In this document: positions 17,599-26,491 of the stretch, in pieces | Layout of the letters: each line of letters opens with the position of its first letter | Position numbering within the stretch: the first letter of the stretch is position 1 | Origin: Pontibacter sp. HSC-14F20 | Lineage (GTDB): Bacteria > Bacteroidota > Bacteroidia > Cytophagales > Hymenobacteraceae | Assembly: GCF_019599265.1 (NCBI RefSeq) | Contig: NZ_JAHZTC010000023.1 | Coordinates: 1-63,032 of the forward strand | DNA: 63,032 nt | Reading direction: 5' to 3' | Program-made: the position numbers and the translations under genes | Notes under the pieces: generated by a model | Told to the model about the DNA's origin: nothing | The model's input: the letters and a program-made list of their open reading frames with translations, nothing else | Database searches by the model: none

Positions 17599-20508
17599 AT
17601 GAAACACTCCCTGCTATACCTATCACGGTTGTCCTATACCTTGCTGTTGCTGGCAATTTTCACGCTGGCCATTCAGCCGGCACAAGCTACGCACGACAAG
17701 TCCTACATCAGCAATTCAAAAAAAAATGGAAGTTTTGCTTTGGCAGCAGCCGGTAAGCTGGCCCCGCTTTATGTAAGCAACCAGGACCATGCCGGGGTGA
17801 TACGCGCTGCCCGCGACCTGCAGGCCGATATAAAGCGGGTAACGCAAGCCGAACCGAAACTGACCATCGACAAAAAAGCACCGAAAGCGAAGCAGCTGGT
17901 GCTGGTGGGTACGCTGGGCATAAGTCCGGTGATCGAAAAGCTGGTGAAAGACAAGAAACTGGATGTGTCAGGTATAGCGGGCAAGTGGGAGACCTTTCTG
18001 GTGCAGGTGGTGGAAAAGCCGATGGCGGGCGTCGACCAGGCCCTGGTGATTGTGGGTAGCGACAAGCGCGGCACCATTTATGGCATTTATGATGTATCAG
18101 CTCAGATTGGGGTAACGCCCTGGTACTGGTGGGCTGATGCGCCGGTAAAGAAACAAGAAAACCTTTACGTGTTGCCGGGCCGCCATACCCTGGGCACACC
18201 CGCTGTGCAGTACCGCGGGATCTTCATCAACGACGAAGCGCCTGCGCTGGCAGGATGGGCAACCGAGAAATTCGGCGGCTTCAACTCAAAATTCTACGTG
18301 CATGTGTTCGAGCTGATCCTGCGCATGAAAGGTAATTACCTCTGGCCGGCCATGTGGGGCCGCTCTATTTATGATGATGACCCAAAGAGCCCGGTGCTAG
18401 CCGACGAGTATGGCGTAGTCATCGGCACATCGCACCATGAACCCCTGTCACGCGCCCATGTGGAGTGGAACCGCTATGGCAAAGGCGACTGGAATTACCA
18501 AACCAACAAAGCAACCCTGCAGGAATTCTGGCGCGAAGGCGTCCGGCGCATGGGCAACAACGAAAGCATCGTGACGATAGGTATGCGCGGCGATGGAGAC
18601 GAGCCGATGAGCGAGGACAGCAACATCGCCTTGCTGGAGCAAATCGTGGAAGACCAGCGCAAGATCATTTCAGAAGTAACCGGTAAGCCAGCCTCCGAAA
18701 CCCCGCAAATCTGGGCGCTCTACAAAGAGGTGCAGGATTACTACGACGCAGGGATGCGCGTGCCGGATGATGTGACGCTTTTGCTGGCCGACGACAACTG
18801 GGGCAACCTGCGCAAGCTGCCCAAGCCAGGTGAGAAGCAGCACAGCGGCGGCTTTGGTATCTACTACCACTTCGACTACGTGGGCGGCCCGCGAAACTAC
18901 AAGTGGGTCAACACCAATCCGCTGCCGCGCATCTGGGAGCAGATGCACCTGGCCTACCAGCATGGTGCCAACAAAATCTGGATCGTGAACGTGGGCGACA
19001 TCAAACCGATGGAGTTCCCGACCGAGTTCTTCCTCGACTACGCCTGGAACCCGGAGAAGTGGCCTGTGGAGCGGCTCGACGAGTACACAAAACTATGGGC
19101 AGCCCAGCAGTTCGGCGAAGCCCATGCCCCAGCCATTGCCGAGATGCTGGCCAAGTATGCCAAGTTCAACTCCCGCCGCAAGCCGGAGCTCTTGTCTGCC
19201 GACACCTACAGCCTGACCAATTACCGGGAAGCGGAGCGGGTGGTGGCAGCGTACCAACAACTGGCCCAGCAGGCAGAGCAACTCTACAACCAGCTACCCG
19301 TCGAGGCCAAAGACGCTTACTTTCAACTGGTGCTGCACCCTGTTAAAGCTTCCGCCAACCTTAATGCCTTGTGGGTGTCTGTTGGCCTTAACCGCCTGTA
19401 TGGCAAGCAGGGCCGCGCCGCGACTAACGCCATGGCGGAGAAAGGAAGAAAGTACTTCGCTTTGGACCAGGAAATATCCCGCCTTTACAACGAAGACATC
19501 GCCGACGGCAAGTGGAGCCACATGATGGACCAGACGCACATCAGCTACACCTATTGGCAGCAGCCGGAGAAAGATGTGATGCCGGATGTAACGGAATTGA
19601 AACTGCCTGCCGCCGCTGAGATGGGCGTCGCCGTGGAAGGCTCTGAAGCCTGGTGGCCAGCCGCCAAAGAAGCGGCGGTGCTACCGGAGCTGACACCTTT
19701 TGGTGAGAAAGCCCACTACATTGAAATCTTCAACCGCGGACAAGATCCTTTTAACTATACCGTGAAAACAGGTGCGCCTTGGTTGCAAGTTGACCAGCAG
19801 CAGGGCAGGGTAGAGGACCAGCAGCGCTTGTGGGTAAGTATAGACTGGAACAAAGCCCCGCAGGGAAAACAGCGGGTGCCCGTTACCATCACCGGGCCGA
19901 ATGGAAAAAGTGTTGTGGTGCAGGCGCCTGTAAACCACCCGGCTACTGCCAGCACGGCCAAAGGCTTTGTGGAAAGCAATGGCTACATCTCCATGCAAGC
20001 CGAGCACTTCAGCCGCAACACACCCGCTGGCAACCTGAATTGGAAACTGCTATCTGACCTGGGCCGTACTGCCTCCGCCATGACTCCTTGGCCTGTAACA
20101 GCAGCAAGCCAGAAGCCTGGCGCCAACAGTCCTGTGCTCGAGTACGACATGCACCTGTTGAGCAGTGGCGAAGTGAACGTGCAGGTATACGTGTCCCCGA
20201 CGCTCAATTACCTGGACCTGCCGCAAGGTATACGCTACGCCGTTTCCATTGGCGATGCAGCGCCGCAAATTGTGAGCATCCACCATGACAACACCACCCA
20301 GTCTTGGGACGATTGGGTAGCCAACAACAGTATCATTACGCAGTCGAAGCACCAGGTAGACAAGCCGGGGCAGCACACGCTCAAGGTATGGATGGTCGAC
20401 CCGGGTGTAGTAGTACAGAAGATTGTGGTGGAGACAACAGGAGCTAAGCCCAGCTACCTCGGCCCGCCTGAAAGCATTCAGGCCGGAGCAGAGACGGCAG
20501 TGAATTAA
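17599..20508 (+). CDS. GH115 xylan alpha-1,2-glucuronidase
   Basis: 969 aa, the usual size for GH115. A signal peptide ends near FTLAIQPAQAT. An N-terminal domain (about residues 30-190, LVLVGTLG...GIYDVSAQIGVTPWYWWADAPV) precedes the catalytic barrel. Conserved blocks are QYRGIFINDEAP, HVFELILRMKGNYLWPAMW, GTSHHEPLSRAHVEW, GMRGDGDEPMSED and FYYHFDYVGGPRNYKW-like. A C-terminal beta-sandwich follows (about 690-969). GH115 enzymes remove 4-O-methylglucuronate from internal as well as terminal xylosyl residues. Having both GH115 and GH67 lets the cell strip polymeric and short substrates. Probably periplasmic or surface located; no lipobox is seen. Confidence 0.95.
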   Translation: MKHSLLYLSRLSYTLLLLAIFTLAIQPAQATHDKSYISNSKKNGSFALAAAGKLAPLYVSNQDHAGVIRAARDLQADIKRVTQAEPKLTIDKKAPKAKQLVLVGTLGISPVIEKLVKDKKLDVSGIAGKWETFLVQVVEKPMAGVDQALVIVGSDKRGTIYGIYDVSAQIGVTPWYWWADAPVKKQENLYVLPGRHTLGTPAVQYRGIFINDEAPALAGWATEKFGGFNSKFYVHVFELILRMKGNYLWPAMWGRSIYDDDPKSPVLADEYGVVIGTSHHEPLSRAHVEWNRYGKGDWNYQTNKATLQEFWREGVRRMGNNESIVTIGMRGDGDEPMSEDSNIALLEQIVEDQRKIISEVTGKPASETPQIWALYKEVQDYYDAGMRVPDDVTLLLADDNWGNLRKLPKPGEKQHSGGFGIYYHFDYVGGPRNYKWVNTNPLPRIWEQMHLAYQHGANKIWIVNVGDIKPMEFPTEFFLDYAWNPEKWPVERLDEYTKLWAAQQFGEAHAPAIAEMLAKYAKFNSRRKPELLSADTYSLTNYREAERVVAAYQQLAQQAEQLYNQLPVEAKDAYFQLVLHPVKASANLNALWVSVGLNRLYGKQGRAATNAMAEKGRKYFALDQEISRLYNEDIADGKWSHMMDQTHISYTYWQQPEKDVMPDVTELKLPAAAEMGVAVEGSEAWWPAAKEAAVLPELTPFGEKAHYIEIFNRGQDPFNYTVKTGAPWLQVDQQQGRVEDQQRLWVSIDWNKAPQGKQRVPVTITGPNGKSVVVQAPVNHPATASTAKGFVESNGYISMQAEHFSRNTPAGNLNWKLLSDLGRTASAMTPWPVTAASQKPGANSPVLEYDMHLLSSGEVNVQVYVSPTLNYLDLPQGIRYAVSIGDAAPQIVSIHHDNTTQSWDDWVANNSIITQSKHQVDKPGQHTLKVWMVDPGVVVQKIVVETTGAKPSYLGPPESIQAGAETAVN

Positions 20509-20536
20509 GGTATAGAGACCAGCAAAAGATGAAAAC

Positions 20537-22246
20537 ATGATACGATTTAGCAGCATCCTGAAAAGAACTTGCCTGGCAATAGCCCTGTCGTTGACGGCAT
20601 TGGCCGTACAGTCGCAAGAGAAGTTCCTGAACCCTATCCTGGCAGGCTTTTACCCGGACCCTAGTATCTGTCGGGCAGGCGATGATTTTTACCTGGTGCA
20701 CTCCACCTTTTCCTATTACCCGGGTGTGCCGATTTTCCACAGCAAAGACCTCGTGAACTGGAAGCAGGTTGGCAACATCCTCAGCCGGCCGGAGCAGTTG
20801 GATGTAGAGGGCCTGGGCGTATCTCGGGGCATCTTTGCGCCTGCCATTGAATACCACGACGGCGTGTTCTACATGATAACGACGCTGGTGGACAAAGGCG
20901 GCAACTTTGTGGTGACGGCCACCAATCCGGCAGGGCCGTGGTCGGACCCGGTGTGGCTGCGGGATGTGCACGGCATCGACCCATCCATCTTTTTCGACAA
21001 CGACGGGAAAGCCTACATCCTCTATAACAGCGACGCCCCCGACAACAGGCCGCTCTACGAAGGGCATCGCACCATCCGACAGCTCGAGTTCGACTACATA
21101 AACCTGAAAACCGTGGGCCAGCCGAGCATCCTGGTAAACGGCGGCGTGGACATTTCGACGAAACCCGTTTGGATAGAAGGGCCGCACATTTACAATGTTG
21201 GCGACTACTATTACCTGATGGCTGCCGAAGGAGGCACCAGCGTGAATCACTCGGAGGTGATTCTGCGCAGCGAGAAGGCAACCGGGCCTTACGTACCCTA
21301 CGAGCAAAACCCCATCCTGACGCAACGGCACCTGCCCAACGCCCGTCCCAACCCGGTATCGGCCACCGGACACGCCGATTTGGTGCAAACGAAGAACGGC
21401 GAGTGGTGGGCAGTATTCTTGGCTACACGCCCTTACGACACAGAAGACCATTACAACATTGGCCGCGAAACGTTTTTGGCACCCGTTACCTGGAAAGACG
21501 GCTGGCCCATCATCAATGCTGAGCACGAGCTGGTGCAGTACAGCTATACCCGTCCCAATTTGCCGGAAACCAACGGAAGCGATTTTCCACTGAACGGCAA
21601 CTTCAGGTATAGAGAAGACTTTAATGACAGTAAACTGCCGATGCACTGGCTAATGCTGCGCACACCTCGTAGCGGCTGGTACAGCCTGAGCCAACCATCC
21701 GGAAAATTGACCCTGGAGATGCGTCCGGAAGAACTGTCGGGAAAAGGCAATCCTTCATTCCTCACCAGAAGGCAACAGCACATCACCGGGAGCGCTAGCA
21801 CTATCATGGAATTCCAGCCGGCCAACAATAGTGAGTTTGCAGGTATAGCTGCTTTTCAGGAAGAGAAGCACCATTACCTACTGGGTAAAACCATGGCTAA
21901 GGGCAAACAGGTGGTGCAGCTACGAAAGGGGGACGGTACCGTGCTGGCAGAAGCTTCACTGAGCAAAAAGGATAGCAAGCAGCCTTTACAACTCAAAATA
22001 GACTTTGACGGAGCCAGGTATGCTTTCTCCTACGCAACTAAAGAAGGTGACTGGAAAATGCTGCAGGAAAATGTGGATGGCCGCTACCTGAGTACCCGCG
22101 TGTCGGGCGGCTTTGTGGGCGTGACGCTGGGTATGTTCGCCACCTCGCAGGGCAAATCCTCCAGCAGCAAAGTCTCGTTCGACTGGTTCGATTACGAGGG
22201 GAATGATGCCATTTACAACAGTACTTCTACTTCCATGGAACAATAG
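20537..22246 (+). CDS. GH43 beta-xylosidase/arabinofuranosidase with C-terminal beta-sandwich
   Basis: 569 aa with a signal peptide (ALSLTALAVQSQ). The five-bladed propeller shows the three GH43 acidic residues in context: the base Asp in AGFYPDPSICRAGDDFYLVHS, the pKa-modulating Asp in HGIDPSIFFDNDGKAY and the acid Glu in WIEGPHIYNVGDYYYL. A C-terminal domain (about 340-569, FRYREDFNDSKLPMHWLMLRTP) resembles the beta-sandwich of two-domain xylosidases, which contributes to the active site. It should release xylose or arabinose from xylo-oligosaccharides. It starts 28 bp after the GH115 gene. Confidence 0.93.
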   Translation: MIRFSSILKRTCLAIALSLTALAVQSQEKFLNPILAGFYPDPSICRAGDDFYLVHSTFSYYPGVPIFHSKDLVNWKQVGNILSRPEQLDVEGLGVSRGIFAPAIEYHDGVFYMITTLVDKGGNFVVTATNPAGPWSDPVWLRDVHGIDPSIFFDNDGKAYILYNSDAPDNRPLYEGHRTIRQLEFDYINLKTVGQPSILVNGGVDISTKPVWIEGPHIYNVGDYYYLMAAEGGTSVNHSEVILRSEKATGPYVPYEQNPILTQRHLPNARPNPVSATGHADLVQTKNGEWWAVFLATRPYDTEDHYNIGRETFLAPVTWKDGWPIINAEHELVQYSYTRPNLPETNGSDFPLNGNFRYREDFNDSKLPMHWLMLRTPRSGWYSLSQPSGKLTLEMRPEELSGKGNPSFLTRRQQHITGSASTIMEFQPANNSEFAGIAAFQEEKHHYLLGKTMAKGKQVVQLRKGDGTVLAEASLSKKDSKQPLQLKIDFDGARYAFSYATKEGDWKMLQENVDGRYLSTRVSGGFVGVTLGMFATSQGKSSSSKVSFDWFDYEGNDAIYNSTSTSMEQ

Positions 22247-22278
22247 TTTTACAACAGATTCATAACCATATACCTATT

Positions 22279-23382
22279 ATGATAGCAAAAAAGCCTTTTA
22301 AACACGCCGCCCTGGCCATGCTGGCAGTATCCGTTCTGGCAAGCGGTTGCCAGAGCACAGCTTCCGAGAACCAGACAGAAGCAGAACAGCCTGTAGCACA
22401 AGATGCTGTAACCGTATCGAATGACCCGCTGGTAACGCACATTTATACCGCTGACCCGTCGGCCCACGTGTTCAACGGACGCATTTTTATCTACCCATCG
22501 CACGACATCGAAGCAGGTATACCGGAGAAAGACGACGGCTCGCACTTCGCCATGAAAGACTACCATGTGCTGTCGCTGGACAGTGTGGGAGGCGAAGTAA
22601 CAGACCATGGCGTGGCACTGGATATTAAAGATGTGCCGTGGGCGAGCAGACAAATGTGGGCGCCGGATGCAGCGCATAAGAACGGCACGTATTATTTCTT
22701 CTTCCCGGCCAAGGATAAAAAGGATATATTCCGGATCGGGGTAGCCACCAGCAACTCGCCAAGCGGTCCGTTTAAAGCAGAACCTGAACCAATCGAAGGT
22801 AGCTACAGCATAGATCCGGCTGTATACGAAGACAACGGTGAATACTACATGTACATCGGGGGCATCTGGGGAGGACAGTTGCAGCGCTGGAGCTCTGGCA
22901 CTTACAATCCGAAAGATGAATACCCGGCTGACGACGCGCCGGCGCTGATGCCAAAAGTAGCTAAACTGAGCGCCGACATGAAGAGCTTTGCCGAGGAGCT
23001 GCGTGATGTACAGATCCTCGACGAGAACGGCAAACCGCTACTGGCCAAAGACAACGAAAGACGCTTTTTTGAGGCAGCCTGGGTGCATAAGTACAACGGC
23101 AAATACTACTTCTCTTACTCCACGGGCGACACGCATAACATCGCCTACGCCACCGGCGACAGCCCTTACGGGCCTTTCACCTACCAGGGCGTTATTTTAA
23201 AGCCGGTGCTGGGCTGGACGAACCACCACTCTATTGCAGAGCATAATGGAAAGTGGTACCTGTTCTACCACGACAGTTCCCTGTCTGGTGGCAAAACGCC
23301 GCTGCGCAGTGTGAAGGTAACAGAACTAAAGCATAACCCGGATGGGAGCATCCAGACTCTAGACGCCATGGTGAAGTTGTAG
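22279..23382 (+). CDS. GH43 glycoside hydrolase, lipoprotein
   Basis: 367 aa. The signal peptide has a lipobox (VLASGC, then QSTASENQ) and an acidic linker. The single GH43 propeller begins THIYTADPSAHVFNGRIFIYPSHD (base Asp in TADPS). It continues with WAPDAAHKNGTYYFFFPA, SIDPAVYEDNGEYYMYIGG and FFEAAWVHKYNGKYYFSYS (acid Glu in FEAAWVHK), then NHHSIAEHNGKWYLFYHDS. It looks like a single-domain GH43 beta-xylosidase or arabinofuranosidase. Lipid anchoring suggests action at the cell surface. It is the last gene of the rightward xylan arm, 32 bp after the other GH43 gene and about 30 bp before a terminator. Confidence 0.92.
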   Translation: MIAKKPFKHAALAMLAVSVLASGCQSTASENQTEAEQPVAQDAVTVSNDPLVTHIYTADPSAHVFNGRIFIYPSHDIEAGIPEKDDGSHFAMKDYHVLSLDSVGGEVTDHGVALDIKDVPWASRQMWAPDAAHKNGTYYFFFPAKDKKDIFRIGVATSNSPSGPFKAEPEPIEGSYSIDPAVYEDNGEYYMYIGGIWGGQLQRWSSGTYNPKDEYPADDAPALMPKVAKLSADMKSFAEELRDVQILDENGKPLLAKDNERRFFEAAWVHKYNGKYYFSYSTGDTHNIAYATGDSPYGPFTYQGVILKPVLGWTNHHSIAEHNGKWYLFYHDSSLSGGKTPLRSVKVTELKHNPDGSIQTLDAMVKL

Positions 23383-23412
23383 TGAGCTAGAACATATTAT
23401 TGGACTATTACT

Positions 23413-23450
23413 ATACCCTGCTGATACTTATTGGCAGGGTATTTTCTTTC
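23413..23450 (+). terminator. Rho-independent terminator of the xylan operon
   Basis: A perfect 9-bp stem ATACCCTGC / GCAGGGTAT (23413-23421 and 23434-23442) is followed by TTTCTTTC. It lies 30 bp after the last GH43 stop and marks the end of the rightward arm. Confidence 0.8.
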
Positions 23451-23554
23451 AAGGAGGAGACGCGCTGTAAAGTTTTACACATGTTAGCTCAGGCTTGTGA
23501 AAAAGAAGGGGAGGGAACAGGAATATTGAGCCTGTATCCCAAACAAGCAAAACT

Positions 23555-23716
23555 ATGCCTATAGAAATCATCATCAAGCAGGACCTGCTCTTCTACCATC
23601 TCAAGCTGCGTTGCTACGTTGTCATTGAGCTCAAGAAAGGCAGGTTGCTTCCTGAGTACGCCGGTAAGCTGAACTTCTCCCTCTCCGTAGTGGATGACAA
23701 ACCATCATGGCTGTAG
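23555..23716 (+). pseudogene. C-terminal remnant of a DUF1016/YhcG-type nuclease
   Basis: A 54-codon frame encodes DLLFYHLKLRCYVVIELKKG followed by LPEYAGKLNFSLSVVDD and then stops. This matches from memory the conserved PD-(D/E)XK core of DUF1016 (YhcG-like) proteins, with LLFYHxxLxCYVVIELK and KLNFYLSAVDD. The N-terminal two thirds of such a gene (about 350 aa) are missing. It lies just before a second, longer remnant of the same family, so this is a fragment of a separate copy. Confidence 0.65.
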
Positions 23717-23833
23717 TCCCGCAAGCTGCTCACATTCCAAGGGCTTATCTTGAGTAGAATGCCATACTTACACGATATGAACTTGCTATCTTTACCTAAG
23801 CGTTGAAAGAAGTATTTACCTTATACATAAGTA

Positions 23834-24519
23834 ATGAAAGAAGTACAGGATGATTCGCTGGTCATCAGTGACATTAAACAGCTTATTAACCATAGCCGGG
23901 AACAGGTAGCTATCACGGTTAATGCGGAGACCACCCTGCTTTACTGGCTAGGGCAAAAAACAGCTGTTGCTGTGTCCGCTTCGCCCAGGTTTTCCAGGAT
24001 GAGTAGATTGTCTACGCACTGCGTAGACAACTAACCTGGACGCATCTGCGGACCATTATGTACCTGAACGATGAACTGCAGCGTAGCTTTTATATTGAAA
24101 TGTGCAAGCTGGAGAAATGGAGCTCACGCACGCTGCAGGACCGGATAAAATCCATGCTCTATGAGCGCACTGCTATCTCCAGGCTGCCGGAGGTCACCAT
24201 TCAAAATGGTCTGCAGCAAAACAGGAATCAAGCAGGCTTACGCCGGAGCAGGTTTTCCGAGACCCCTATATGCTGGATTTTCTAGGTCTGGCACACACCT
24301 ATTCTGAAAAAGACTTAGAAGGTTCTATCCTGGCAGAGTTGCAACACTTCATCATTGAGCTTGGCAGTGACTTTGCTTTCTTAGCCCGTCAGAAGCGGAT
24401 CGATCACCTTTGACAACCGGGGCTACTAAATAGGTCTACTCTTTTACCATCGGCGGTTGAAATCCTTGGTGGCTATTGATCTAAAAATCGATGAGTTTGA
24501 GGCAGTATATTCCCAATGA
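23834..24519 (+). pseudogene. DUF1016/YhcG-type nuclease gene, broken by stops and frameshifts
   Basis: The pieces follow the family order in changing frames. First is DIKQLINHSREQVAITVNAE..LLYWLGQ (DUF1016 N-terminal domain, frame of the ATG at 23834). After a frameshift comes IVYALRRQLTWTHLRTIMYL NDELQRSFYIEMCKLEKWSS (from about 24007, preceded by an in-frame TAG at 24004). After another frameshift comes DPYMLDFLGLAHTYSEKDLE, then HFIIELGSDFAFLARQKRID, and after two more stops LLFYHRRLKSLVAIDLKIDE (about 24435-24495). Intact relatives are about 350 aa and often sit near restriction-modification or mobile genes. No functional protein can be made from this copy. Confidence 0.8.
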
Positions 24520-25141
24520 TACCCATCTCTTCTCCTTCACCGCAAATAAAACATGGTCTAGCCGCTTTTGTAGAGAACACGAGCAAATGGCTGATAGTAA
24601 GGCGTTAACTAATCGGTGGATTCTTGACTTTCTATTATTGAGTTTGACTAAATTTTTAATCTTCTTTAAATCCTGTAATGGAATTACAAGTACAAGGAAG
24701 GGTGTGTTCAATGGATATTAATCAGTATGCAGGTGTATTAGATTATATGAAGTAAAAGCAGGATTGTTTCTTTAAAATATATAGCCCTTGCAAACTAGGT
24801 CAATACAAATATGTGAAACAGTCAATTTTAGTTAGCATCAACACTGTGTATGTTCAATGGTAGTTGCGATTCAACATGCGATATTAGTAAGTCTTAAAGA
24901 AGTTGGGTGTTCGACTATCATTTTTAGCTTTTCCATGTATTGAACCAAACTTTCTATGATTTGGCGGCTACAGTTAATTGTTTGTAGATAAGGGAGAACT
25001 GGTATTGGAGCAACTGCAGTTAAAAGGATGGTCGATAAAGGGAGTGGCAGGATTGAAGTAGAAGATAAGGAAGAAGTGTACGGCCTTTAGAGTAGTCTTA
25101 AAATTATTTGCATAATTTATATGCTCTAACTTTAAAACTTA
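24520..25141. other. Gene-poor decayed segment
   Basis: AT-rich DNA with only short open frames on both strands (the longest about 76 codons, without recognisable similarity or a convincing start). It contains no copy of the GGTATA word that is common elsewhere. It is probably remnant DNA continuing from the DUF1016 fragments. No RNA gene or promoter is recognised. Confidence 0.5.
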
Positions 25142-26491
25142 TCAAAAACGAAGTATAAAAATAGTGCCTTCTCCTATTTCAGACTGTACCTCCATGGTGC
25201 CGTTATGTAGCATAACAATCTGCTTACACAAGCTCAGCCCGATGCCGCTACCTTGTTTTCGGGTACTGAAAAAAGGTATAAAAATTTTCTCCTGAACTTC
25301 TTCTGACATGCCTTTCCCGTTATCGGATACCCTTATCACAACTTTCCCATTCGAGGCCTTCAAAGCAGATAAAGTAATCACAGGACCGATACTGTCTTTT
25401 ACGGCTTCGATAGCATTTACAACCAGATTTATCAGCACCTGGTCCAGCAGGGTAGGGTCTGCCTGAAGCGATAAATCCTGATCCTTTAAGTTGATTTCCA
25501 GGCTGATGTTTTTTTGAGCGAGCGTTGGTTGCATTAACCGGGAGAGGTTAGAGAACAGCTCCCGAATATATACCTTATCTAAATTCAGCGTGGTTATTTT
25601 GTTCAGGTTTCTGTACGTTTCAGCGAACCTTAGGAGGCCCTCACTTCTGCGTTTAATCGTACTTATACCTATTTCAAGGTCTTCCACGTCATCCTGGTTT
25701 ATACCGGTGGTAATAGAATGTTGCAACCGATTTTTCAGGGTGTCAGCCAGTGAAGAAATTGGTGCTACTGAATTCATGATTTCATGCGTCATCACGTTCA
25801 GAAGCTTTTGCCATGCCTGCGATTCTGTTTCGTCAAGGGCTTCGTTTATGTTCTGAAAAGCAACCAATTTATACTGTATCCCCTCATTCTGGAAGGTAGT
25901 GGCCGATAAGAGTACTTTAATAGACCGTTTGTCTTTCTGAGTTGTATGGGCAGTGGCTATTTTAGTTTGTCCGGGTTGCAATTGCTGCACTTCCAGGTAT
26001 AACCCCAGATCCCTTTTCTCCAGTGCATGTACCGATTTTATATGGGGCACGTGAAGCAATTTTTTCAGCGATTCGTTCATCAGCAAAATTTCACCGCTGT
26101 CAAGTGCATACGTCATTATGCCGGTGTCTATCAACTCGGTTATTTTCTGCAGGTTCTGATATTGGGTTTGTTTTTCAAGACTGATGGATTTGAAAGTAGA
26201 GCTGATTTCATTAAACCCATGTCGCAGTATTTTCAGGTCTGAAGGGGCCTGTTTCTCATTGAAGTGAATAGAAAAATCGCGGTAATGGATGGATTGTATG
26301 AATTGCTGAAATTCCTCCTGTGCCCGCCTGTGAAACTGAATCAGTTCGTATACCTGGAAGATGATGACAGGCAGTATAAAAACAAGCGCTCCTGTCCACT
26401 GCTTTAGAAGCAGTAAAGCCGGTAAACTTAGGGTAATCACTAAGAGGATAACCCGTATAGAAAGCTTCAATTCAAAACTGTTAAAGCTCAT
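25142..26491 (-). CDS. NtrB/NtrY-type sensor histidine kinase
   Basis: 449 aa. Two closely spaced membrane helices (about residues 12-30 and 33-50) are followed by a linker and a PAS-like domain (about 105-210). The dimerisation/phosphoacceptor domain has the H box MTHEIMNSVAPI (His236). The HATPase domain shows the N box (VLINLVVNAIEAV), G1 (RVSDNGKGM) and G2 (GSGIGLSLCKQIV). With almost no periplasmic loop, it probably senses a membrane or cytoplasmic cue. Its first 11 bp overlap the end of the sigma-54-type response regulator gene, so the two form one operon. The neighbouring MacB-like efflux genes are the likely targets. Confidence 0.93.
   Translation of the reverse strand: MSFNSFELKLSIRVILLVITLSLPALLLLKQWTGALVFILPVIIFQVYELIQFHRRAQEEFQQFIQSIHYRDFSIHFNEKQAPSDLKILRHGFNEISSTFKSISLEKQTQYQNLQKITELIDTGIMTYALDSGEILLMNESLKKLLHVPHIKSVHALEKRDLGLYLEVQQLQPGQTKIATAHTTQKDKRSIKVLLSATTFQNEGIQYKLVAFQNINEALDETESQAWQKLLNVMTHEIMNSVAPISSLADTLKNRLQHSITTGINQDDVEDLEIGISTIKRRSEGLLRFAETYRNLNKITTLNLDKVYIRELFSNLSRLMQPTLAQKNISLEINLKDQDLSLQADPTLLDQVLINLVVNAIEAVKDSIGPVITLSALKASNGKVVIRVSDNGKGMSEEVQEKIFIPFFSTRKQGSGIGLSLCKQIVMLHNGTMEVQSEIGEGTIFILRF

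Noticed and set aside
24481..24721. Two overlapping 76-codon frames on opposite strands
   Set aside because: Neither has similarity or a credible start, and both lie partly in the DUF1016 remnant.
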